The notes below the pieces were generated by a model, which worked only from the letters and a program-made list of their open reading frames with translations, ran no database searches and had not been told where the DNA came from. This document shows positions 1-5,338 of a DNA stretch of 5,338 nt, piece after piece. The stretch's first letter is position 1. Every line of letters begins with the position of its first letter. The translations under genes were made by a program, and so were the position numbers. The DNA lies in the NCBI GenBank assembly GCA_044224215.1, contig JBGAKX010000215.1, forward strand, positions 1 through 5,338, read 5' to 3'. Source of the DNA: DAOMFM01 sp035429825. Its GTDB lineage: Bacteria > Acidobacteriota > Blastocatellia > UBA7656 > JADIYM01.

Positions 1-512
1 AGCCGTCCGAGCGCGGCGACCGTGCACATGCCATAAACCAGACCGGTTGCGAGCAGCGACCCGGCCGAGAGCCACCGGTTCGGCCCCCACCCGAGCCCGA
101 ACACGCCGCCTCCGACGAGCGGCACGACCGTGAGCGACGCGACGAGCCATACGGCGACGCCGAGCAGCGCCCCATGCGAGAGCGCTGGCTCGGGCGCCCG
201 ACGCGCCAGCACACGCGCGACGAGCGCCAGGATCACGAGGTAGCCGGCGACGCAGCACGCGAACGCGAACCGCTTTGCCCACGGACCCAGAAAAGCGACG
301 CCAAAGGCTACAACTGAGATCGGAAGGACGGCGAAGATAGCGTCCGCCACGCGCAGCGGGACGAAGGGAGTGCCAAGAGAAAGCCAGAAAATCGCAGAGA
401 CGCAAAGCGCCGCGAAGCCGCCAACGAGGCCCGCAGTCATCGCACGTTCGGCGGGCGACGGCGCGAGCGGAACCGCCTCGTTCAGGTTCAGTCCAAGAAG
501 CTCGTCACTCAT
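1..512 (-). CDS. Polytopic membrane protein, N-terminal part (possible membrane anchor of a molybdopterin-dependent oxidoreductase); partial at left edge
   Basis: An uninterrupted minus-strand frame opens with ATG at 512-510 and runs off the left edge, giving 170 complete residues. The N-terminus is short and polar (begins MSDELLGLNLNEAVPL). About five hydrophobic segments follow, near residues 26-47, 57-77, 82-103, 114-139 and 148-168, so it is an inner-membrane protein. The layout resembles the membrane region fused ahead of the catalytic domain in some sulfite-oxidase-like molybdopterin oxidoreductases: a first helix, a short Pro-containing loop (GTPFVPL), further helices, and a Gly-rich stretch (PLVGGGVFG). 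The catalytic part would lie outside the window, so this is a family-level guess from general pattern. The gene starts 11 nt after the stop of the NYN nuclease gene on the same strand, with no clear Shine-Dalgarno, which suggests co-transcription and perhaps translational coupling. The frame being coding is well supported; the product is uncertain. Confidence 0.72.
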   Translation of the reverse strand, partial: MSDELLGLNLNEAVPLAPSPAERAMTAGLVGGFAALCVSAIFWLSLGTPFVPLRVADAIFAVLPISVVAFGVAFLGPWAKRFAFACCVAGYLVILALVARVLARRAPEPALSHGALLGVAVWLVASLTVVPLVGGGVFGLGWGPNRWLSAGSLLATGLVYGMCTVAALGR

Positions 513-523
513 CGGTGTGAATG

Positions 524-1012
524 TCAGCGGCGGTCGCGGTCGGGATCCACGCCAAAGTAGCCGAACCAGTCGTCGAGCGAGCCGTCGACGGGCGAAACTG
601 CCTCGCCCGGGTCGGTCGGAATCGACGCCCGTGCGCCCGCCTCCGCCATCTGTTTTCGGAAGTCACCGGACCGGATGATCTTTGCTCCGAGCGACTTGCA
701 CTCCGCCGCGAGCTGCCGGTCCGACGTCACGACCGTCAGGCCACGGGCGTCCGTCGACATTCGCACCAGCCGTTCGATCACCGAATCGGCGTCCGAGCCT
801 CGCGCCGGGTAGTAGACCTTGACGCCCTTGAACGTCGCGCCGTCCCGCACCCGGTTGTCGGGCGCGCCGTCGAACACCACGGTCAGCCGTGCCTTTGACG
901 CACGCACATAGGCCGCCAGCTCCTCCAGCAGCCGTTGCCGGCTCCCCGGCTTATCGCGGTGCCAGCCCGGCGTCTGCCCCATCACGTTGTTTCCGTCGAC
1001 GAGGAACGGCAT
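524..1012 (-). CDS. NYN domain (PIN-like, YacP/DUF901-type) ribonuclease
   Basis: A 162-residue protein that is essentially one NYN domain. The N-terminus MPFLVDGNNVMG carries the first conserved Asp (D6) and the Asn pair of the family. VVFDG (D48) ends the second strand, GSDADSVIERL (D74, D76) supplies the second acidic site, and VVTSDRQL (D98) the third. The C-terminus has the aromatic WFGYFG patch common in YacP-like proteins. NYN proteins have a PIN-like metal-dependent nuclease fold; B. subtilis YacP (Rae1) is a ribosome-associated mRNA endonuclease. By inference this is a cytoplasmic RNA-cleaving or RNA-processing enzyme. Its length is normal for a stand-alone NYN protein. It is divergent from rpsO and leads a probable two-gene unit with the membrane gene 11 nt downstream. 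No Shine-Dalgarno precedes the ATG, and a -10-like TATGAT ends only 6 nt before it, so the mRNA may be leaderless. Family confidence is high; the RNA target is unknown. Confidence 0.88.
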   Translation of the reverse strand: MPFLVDGNNVMGQTPGWHRDKPGSRQRLLEELAAYVRASKARLTVVFDGAPDNRVRDGATFKGVKVYYPARGSDADSVIERLVRMSTDARGLTVVTSDRQLAAECKSLGAKIIRSGDFRKQMAEAGARASIPTDPGEAVSPVDGSLDDWFGYFGVDPDRDRR

Positions 1013-1018
1013 GCCCTG

Positions 1019-1027
1019 ATCATAACA
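1019..1027 (-). promoter_or_regulatory. Probable extended -10 promoter element of the NYN nuclease gene
   Basis: Read on the minus strand, these bases are TGTTATGAT. They contain TATGAT, one mismatch from the TATAAT -10 consensus, preceded by an upstream TG. The ATG of the NYN gene begins 6 nt downstream, about where transcription would start, so a leaderless mRNA is predicted. No good -35 is seen 17 nt upstream. The same nine bases recur at 4159-4167 ahead of the secreted-protein gene. Confidence 0.45.
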
Positions 1028-1047
1028 GGCACAACCGAGGTCCGATC

Positions 1048-1083
1048 CCGGCAGATTGGCGTTGATTCGCGTTCATCTGCGGC
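1048..1083. repeat. Degenerate copy of an interspersed ATCTGCG-type intergenic repeat
   Basis: GCAGAT at 1051-1056 and ATCTGC at 1075-1080 are inverted copies separated by an 18-nt stretch containing GCGTTGATTCGCGTTC. The arms extend on both sides to CCG/CGG if one base is bulged. The words match the tidier array at 5173-5204 (CGCAGATTT and AAATCTGCG). It lies between the divergent NYN and rpsO genes and codes for nothing recognisable. Confidence 0.45.
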
Positions 1084-1094
1084 CACTTCTGCTC

Positions 1095-1124
1095 TTGCCG
1101 CCTCCAAACCCGCTGTGCTAGTCT
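1095..1124 (+). promoter_or_regulatory. Candidate sigma-70-type promoter of rpsO
   Basis: TTGCCG (1095-1100, four of six matches to TTGACA) is followed after 18 nt by TAGTCT (1119-1124, three of six matches to TATAAT). TG at 1116-1117 precedes the -10 box, giving an extended -10 arrangement. Transcription would start near 1131 and give a leader of about 50 nt. The match is modest, but it sits where an rpsO promoter is needed, because the upstream gene is divergent. Confidence 0.4.
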
Positions 1125-1181
1125 CGTGCGTTTGAAAGAGACAGCAAGATCTGAATCTAGAGCAAGTAGAGGAGAGTAGCA

Positions 1182-1451
1182 GTGTCACTGGCTAAGGAAG
1201 TCAAGACGGGCCTGATCACGGATTACAGGCTCCACGAGTCGGACACGGGATCGCCTGAGGTGCAGGTTGCGATCCTGTCCAAGCGAATTTCGGATTTGAC
1301 GGAACACTTCAAGACCCACAAGAAGGACAACCACTCGCGTCGCGGGCTGCTGAAGTTGGTCAGCAAGCGCCGCCGCCTTCTGGATTACCTGAAGCGAAAT
1401 GACGCCGAGCGGTACCATGCCGTTATCTCCAGACTCGGCCTCCGCAAGTAG
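1182..1451 (+). CDS. rpsO: 30S ribosomal protein S15
   Basis: An 89-residue protein, the standard length of bacterial S15. It binds the 16S rRNA central domain early in 30S assembly, opening the way for S6/S18, and forms bridge contacts with 23S rRNA. The family signature is unmistakable: DTGSPEVQVAIL near residues 21-32, then HFKTHKKDNHSRRGLL in the middle, which includes the rRNA-contacting His/Asp-Ser loop, then KRRRLLDYLK and a C-terminus ending SRLGLRK. The start is GTG at 1182-1184, preceded by a clear purine-rich Shine-Dalgarno (GAGGAGAG, 1169-1176) about 5 nt away. It is the first gene of the conserved rpsO-pnp pair, with a 288-nt structured spacer to pnp. S15 represses its own mRNA in several bacteria, but the short leader here (about 50 nt) shows no structure I could identify as an S15 site. 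Confidence 0.98.
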   Translation: MSLAKEVKTGLITDYRLHESDTGSPEVQVAILSKRISDLTEHFKTHKKDNHSRRGLLKLVSKRRRLLDYLKRNDAERYHAVISRLGLRK

Positions 1452-1473
1452 AAGACCAAGCGAAGCGGGCACT

Positions 1474-1528
1474 GCCCGACCGTCCGTCAGCGCTCCTCGC
1501 GAGCGCGAACCGGGCGGGTCGGGCTTTC
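1474..1528 (+). terminator. Terminator-like hairpin after rpsO (possibly an attenuator or processing site)
   Basis: The arm GCCCGACC (1474-1481) pairs with GGTCGGGC (1517-1524). The stem continues inward as GTCCG (1482-1486) against CGGGC (1511-1515) with one G-U pair and a single bulged G at 1516. It is capped by GCGCTC (1490-1495) pairing with GAGCGC (1501-1506) around CTCGC. Only a short T run (TTTC, 1525-1528) follows. It begins 22 nt after the rpsO stop. The weak T tract suggests partial termination or an RNA processing and stability element rather than a full stop, consistent with pnp being read partly from the rpsO promoter. Confidence 0.6.
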
Positions 1529-1600
1529 TCGTCCCCACAGGACGCCCGCCCTGTCCCGAACCGGCCGAGTCCCACCCGGAATTTCAACCAATCAACAATT

Positions 1601-1653
1601 CGAGCCGCCTCGCCGAGATCCTCACGGATCTCGTGAACCGAGGCGCCGGCTCG
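1601..1653 (+). promoter_or_regulatory. Long nested stem-loop in the pnp leader, candidate RNase III site
   Basis: Three stacked helices can be read directly: CGAGCC (1601-1606) with GGCTCG (1648-1653), GCCTCG (1607-1612) with CGAGGC (1639-1644), and GAGATCC (1615-1621) with GGATCTC (1626-1632) around a TCAC loop. Bulges lie at 1645-1647 and in an internal loop. There is no T tract, so it is not an intrinsic terminator. In E. coli, and for the rpsO-pnp transcript of Streptomyces, a long hairpin in this spacer is cut by RNase III; in E. coli PNPase then degrades its own processed leader to repress itself. Matching position and shape suggest the same role here, but this is inference. Confidence 0.55.
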
Positions 1654-1675
1654 TCGAGTCCGCGCGAACAAGCGT

Positions 1676-1693
1676 GGCGCCGTTATCGGCGCC
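1676..1693 (+). promoter_or_regulatory. Short perfect hairpin upstream of the pnp ribosome binding site
   Basis: GGCGCCG (1676-1682) and CGGCGCC (1687-1693) form a perfect 7-bp stem with a TTAT loop, 32 nt before the pnp Shine-Dalgarno. It is the second, smaller hairpin after the long nested stem-loop, the same order as the two leader stem-loops of E. coli pnp. It leaves the ribosome binding site single-stranded. Confidence 0.45.
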
Positions 1694-1725
1694 CCTGCGT
1701 CGCGGACCTCAGGCACGGAAGCGCT

Positions 1726-1731
1726 AAGGAG
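1726..1731 (+). promoter_or_regulatory. Ribosome binding site of pnp
   Basis: AAGGAG, a near-perfect anti-Shine-Dalgarno match, lies 8 nt before the ATG at 1740-1742 and fixes that codon as the pnp start. Confidence 0.8.
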
Positions 1732-3025
1732 ACGAATCTATGTATTTGAAGCAATCCATCCAAGTGGGTGGCAAGGAACTGACCCTCGAGACCGGCAAGA
1801 TCGCCAAACAGGCAAACGGCGCCGTCATTCTGACGTACGGCGAAACGATCGTCATGACGACGGCCGTTGGAACCGCAAAGGCGCGCGAGGGAATCGACTT
1901 TTTCCCCCTCACGGTCGAGTACCGTGAATACGGCTATGCTGCGGGCCGGATCCCCGGCAACTATTTCCGCCGCGAAGGCCGGCCGAACGAAAAGGAGACG
2001 CTCACGTGTCGCCTGACCGACCGGCCGATCCGCCCGCTCTTCACGCCCGGCTACAAGGGCGACACGCAGGTCATCAGCTCGGTGCTGTCGTCGGACGGCG
2101 AGAACGATCCCGACGTGCTCTCGATCACGGGAGCATCGGCCGCGCTGTACCTGTCCGACATTCCGTTCGAGACGCCGATCGCCGGTGTCCGTGTCGGTCT
2201 GATCGACGGCAAGACGGTCATCAACCCGACGTATGACCAGGTGCGCGAGTCGCAGCTGAACCTGATCGTCGCGGGTACCGAAGAAGCGATCGTGATGGTC
2301 GAGGCCGGCGCCAAGGAAGTCCACGAGGACGACATGGTCGAGGCCCTGCTTGCGGGTCACCGCGAGATCCAGCGCATCTGCCGATGGCTGAGGGACGCAT
2401 ATACCAAGCTTGGCATCACCAAGCGCGAAGTGACGCCTCCGCCTTCGGACGAGGAGATCGAGAAGGCGCTCGCCGAGAAGTACTCGGACCGCCTGCGCGA
2501 CGCGCTCAACACCGAGAAGTACGGAAAGCTCGAGTCGTACGCGATGGTCGACGCCCTCAAGGAAGAGGCGCTCGGCGACTACCCGGACGACGATCCGGCG
2601 CGGCGCGCGCTCGCCAAGAAGCTCTTTGACGCGCTCAAGGAGAAGCTGTTCCGCGACGACATCCTGTTCAACCGGCGCCGTCCCGACGGCCGCAGGTTCT
2701 CGGAGATCCGGCAGCTCGCATCCGAGATCGGCTGGCTGCCGCGCGTCCACGGCTCGTCGCTCTTCACGCGAGGCGAGACGCAGGCAATCGTGACCGTTAC
2801 GCTCGGCACGAAGCACGATGGGCAGTACATGGACGACCTCGAGAAGGGCGAGTTGACCCGCACGTTCATGCTGAACTACAACTTCCCGCCGTTCTCGGTT
2901 GGCGAGACGGGCCGTGTGGGAAGCCCCGGGCGGCGCGAGATCGGCCACGGCGCGCTCGCGCGCCGCGCGATCGATGCCGTCCTGCCCGAAGAGGGCACGT
3001 GGCCCTACGTGATCCGGATCGTTTC

Positions 3026-4039
<1,014 letters not shown>

Positions 4040-4053
4040 CCACTTGAGCTTCC

Positions 4054-4107
4054 AAGAGACCACACGCGGATCGAGGCCGAGCTGCAGCGATCCGCGTGTT
4101 CTCTTTT
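4054..4107 (+). terminator. Intrinsic terminator downstream of pnp
   Basis: A 12-bp perfect stem, ACACGCGGATCG (4062-4073) with CGATCCGCGTGT (4088-4099), has a 14-nt loop. After a two-base CC bulge it extends by AAGAGA (4054-4059) with TCTCTT (4100-4105), and the 3' arm runs into TTTT (4104-4107). It begins 14 nt after the pnp stop and closes the rpsO-pnp unit. Confidence 0.8.
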
Positions 4108-4158
4108 CCGGTCGATCCCGGACCTGATCATGCAAGAAAGCTCGAGCCGGAAGCGCTA

Positions 4159-4167
4159 TGTTATGAT
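4159..4167 (+). promoter_or_regulatory. Probable extended -10 promoter element of the secreted-protein gene
   Basis: TGTTATGAT contains TATGAT (4162-4167), one mismatch from TATAAT, and is identical to the nine bases before the NYN gene (1019-1027, minus strand). Transcription would start near 4174, leaving a leader of about 34 nt with the Shine-Dalgarno at 4191-4196. The ATG codons at 4130 and 4163 would then lie upstream of the transcript. No convincing -35 is seen. Confidence 0.45.
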
Positions 4168-4190
4168 GCCAAACGCCTGCGGGACTCCTC

Positions 4191-4196
4191 AGGAGG
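4191..4196 (+). promoter_or_regulatory. Ribosome binding site that decides the GTG start of the secreted-protein gene
   Basis: AGGAGG is a perfect Shine-Dalgarno core, 11 nt before GTG at 4208-4210. The upstream in-frame ATGs at 4130 and 4163 have nothing comparable, and starting there would put a polar extension before the signal peptide. Confidence 0.7.
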
Positions 4197-4207
4197 ACAG
4201 TCAATCA

Positions 4208-5167
4208 GTGATCACTCTCAAGCCCCTCGGACGCTGGGGATTCACGGTCGTTCTTCTCTCGATACTGACGGTTCCGACGCTCGGATCCATCCGGCAGGCG
4301 GACAAGCCGGCACAGCAACCCCCGGCGGCCGAGACGCCCGCCCAGACCAAGCCCGGCGACGCCAAGACGGCCGAACCGAAGGTGGCTCAGACACAGGCGG
4401 AGCTCGACGCGGCGCTCGCCGAGAGGCTGCGGCAGATCAGCGCGAAGAAGCCGGCGGACTGGACGGCTGAGGAGCTTGCGGAACGCGTCGCCATCGCGTA
4501 TCGCGGGTTCAACTTTGCGCAGTTGCGCAAGGTGTACAACACGGGGCGCGAGGAAGGCCGCATCTCGATCGTCACGGCGAACGGCGACCTTGCGGGCGAG
4601 TACACGCGGCGTTACGTGTTCGGGCCAAAGATCACGCAGGACCGGGTTCGGCTCGACATCATCTTTGAGACGTCGCCCAAGCCGCAGAACCAGTTGCGCT
4701 ACACGCTGACGTACAACGGCGCGGCGGTGTGGGCGGCGCAGGACAATCGGTACACGCAGCCCGACCCGGCGGCGGCGGCGGCGTTCAAGGCGTCGGTCAT
4801 CAGCGACTACACGGCGCTGTTCCGGTGGGCCGAGGACGGCGCGACGCTCGTCCGGCTGCCGGCGGTGAAGATCCAGGGGCTCGACCTTGAAGTCATCGAG
4901 ATGACGCGGTCGGACGGGTTCAAGATCCGTTTCTTCATCAGCGACAAGTCGTACAAGATTCTGCACGTTGAGTACACGGTCGAGCTGACGGAGGGCGCGG
5001 CCCCGGTCACGTTCCGGGAGAGCTACTCGGACTGGCGCGTGATCCAGGAGGTCCTGGTGGCGACCAAGCGCAAGCTGCGGCAGAACGGACAGCTCGTGCA
5101 GACGATCGAGCTGGAGAACGCGACGTACGGCGTCGCGCACGACGACGTGACGTTCCTGCAGCTCTGA
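4208..5167 (+). CDS. Secreted periplasmic protein, LolA-like (outer-membrane lipoprotein-sorting type) C-terminal domain; function unknown
   Basis: From GTG at 4208 this is a 319-residue protein. It opens with a classic signal peptide: Lys5/Arg9, then a hydrophobic core WGFTVVLLSILTVPTLG (10-26), with cleavage plausible after the SIRQA at 27-31. There is no lipobox Cys, so it is probably soluble in the periplasm. A Pro/Ala/Lys-rich linker (about 31-60) and a charged helical stretch (about 63-95) follow. The remainder looks like a beta-rich domain. Its end, with YSDWRVIQEVLVATKRK, a short turn (QNGQLVQTIEL), ENATYGV and DDVTFLQL, resembles the last strands of LolA/LolB-fold proteins annotated as outer membrane lipoprotein-sorting proteins, where a 'dYr..g.l.P' strand and a terminal 'i.vn..idd..F' strand recur. 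This fold match is by pattern only. It is preceded by the pnp terminator and its own promoter, so it is a separate unit. The next gene is convergent. Confidence 0.85.
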   Translation: MITLKPLGRWGFTVVLLSILTVPTLGSIRQADKPAQQPPAAETPAQTKPGDAKTAEPKVAQTQAELDAALAERLRQISAKKPADWTAEELAERVAIAYRGFNFAQLRKVYNTGREEGRISIVTANGDLAGEYTRRYVFGPKITQDRVRLDIIFETSPKPQNQLRYTLTYNGAAVWAAQDNRYTQPDPAAAAAFKASVISDYTALFRWAEDGATLVRLPAVKIQGLDLEVIEMTRSDGFKIRFFISDKSYKILHVEYTVELTEGAAPVTFRESYSDWRVIQEVLVATKRKLRQNGQLVQTIELENATYGVAHDDVTFLQL

Positions 5168-5172
5168 TTCGC

Positions 5173-5204
5173 CGCAGATTTCCGCAAATCTGCGCAAATC
5201 TGCG
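5173..5204. repeat. Palindrome plus tandem 10-mer of the ATCTGCG repeat family, between convergent genes
   Basis: CGCAGATTT (5173-5181) and AAATCTGCG (5186-5194) form a perfect 9-bp stem with a CCGC loop. GCAAATCTGC is then repeated in tandem (5184-5193 and 5194-5203), so AAATCTGCG also recurs at 5196-5204. This nearly fills the 37 nt between two convergent stop codons. The hairpin could act as a bidirectional transcript end, though no T tract follows. A degenerate relative lies at 1048-1083. Confidence 0.75.
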
Positions 5205-5338
5205 TTAACTCTTCGTCTTCTCTAGCTTGGCGAGGATCGACTTTCGATCCTTCTCCACCTGCTTGCCGATGAACACGCCCTGGCTGCGGAATCCCGCGTC
5301 GCCCAGCGGCAGCGGACACCAGTCAAAGTCGTACCGCC
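5205..5338 (-). CDS. C-terminal end of an unidentified protein, partial at right edge
   Basis: A minus-strand frame open from the right edge ends at TAA (5207-5205), giving 43 residues. It reads YDFDWCPLPLGD, then GFRSQGVFIGKQVEKD, then a Lys-rich amphipathic end closing in KLEKTKS. Codon use (G/C at third positions) and the neat stop just beside the repeat support real coding. The product cannot be identified from so short an end. A strand of the form 'VFIGK' followed by a charged helix is reminiscent of the C-terminal domain of CobW/COG0523-type metal GTPases, but that is a weak impression. It is convergent with the LolA-like gene, 37 nt away. Confidence 0.55.
   Translation of the reverse strand, partial: RYDFDWCPLPLGDAGFRSQGVFIGKQVEKDRKSILAKLEKTKS

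Noticed and set aside
1131..1181. S15-binding autoregulatory structure in the rpsO leader
   Set aside because: Only a trivial AGAT/ATCT pairing is visible; nothing matches a known S15 mRNA site.
982..1188. Small minus-strand ORF across the rpsO promoter region
   Set aside because: It overlaps the NYN start and rpsO start and translates the intergenic repeat, a known source of false ORFs.
1683..2948. Long minus-strand open frame opposite pnp
   Set aside because: It is antisense to unmistakable PNPase coding sequence, has the Arg/Leu/Val-rich composition of a G+C-rich shadow frame, and shows no domain.
4130..4207. Upstream ATG starts (4130, 4163) for the secreted-protein gene
   Set aside because: They lack a Shine-Dalgarno, lie upstream of or within the likely -10 element, and would place a polar stretch before the signal peptide; GTG at 4208 fits better.
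4205..5197. Minus-strand open frame opposite the secreted-protein gene
   Set aside because: The plus-strand gene has a signal peptide, a perfect Shine-Dalgarno and a LolA-like end; the antisense product is Arg/Leu-rich without motifs.
5023..5319. Small minus-strand ORF spanning the end of the secreted-protein gene and the 3' repeat
   Set aside because: Its middle, TQICADLRKSAANQ, is the translated repeat; the frame crosses two better-supported genes.

Overview
The window is G+C-rich (roughly two-thirds by eye), gene-dense bacterial chromosome and reads as core rather than accessory DNA. I see no insertion sequence, tRNA, rRNA, CRISPR array or phage gene. The anchor is the conserved rpsO-pnp pair (ribosomal protein S15 and polynucleotide phosphorylase). 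Codon use, the Arg/Gly-rich tail on PNPase, the LolA-like secreted protein and the intergenic ATCTGCG-type repeats would suit Acidobacteriota or a similar soil or groundwater Gram-negative lineage. No feature here proves a taxon.

Layout, left to right. (1) 1-512, minus strand: the N-terminal 170 residues of a polytopic membrane protein that runs off the left edge. It resembles the membrane anchor of molybdopterin-dependent (sulfite-oxidase-like) oxidoreductases. (2) 524-1012, minus: a NYN/PIN-like nuclease of the YacP type, 11 nt upstream of gene 1 and probably co-transcribed with it; its promoter may give a leaderless mRNA. (3) 1013-1181: a divergent intergenic region with a repeat copy and promoters for both directions. 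(4) 1182-1451, plus: rpsO. (5) 1452-1739: an rpsO-pnp spacer with a terminator-like hairpin and then two hairpins just ahead of pnp. This order recalls the E. coli rpsO-pnp spacer, where RNase III and PNPase autoregulate pnp. (6) 1740-4039, plus: pnp, complete in domain content but split by a single-base frameshift near 3026. (7) 4040-4207: a strong intrinsic terminator followed by a promoter. (8) 4208-5167, plus: a secreted protein with a LolA-like C-terminal half, best started at a GTG. (9) 5168-5204: a 37-nt convergent spacer made almost entirely of a palindrome plus a tandem 10-mer. (10) 5205-5338, minus: the C-terminal end of another gene, cut by the right edge.

Functionally, rpsO and pnp link ribosome assembly and RNA turnover, and the NYN protein is a third likely RNA-related enzyme, transcribed divergently. 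The membrane and periplasmic genes on the flanks have no visible link to them. I found no convincing new biological system. The points most worth a second look are the pnp frameshift, the structured pnp leader, a shared 9-nt promoter core with a likely leaderless gene, and the interspersed ATCTGCG repeat.
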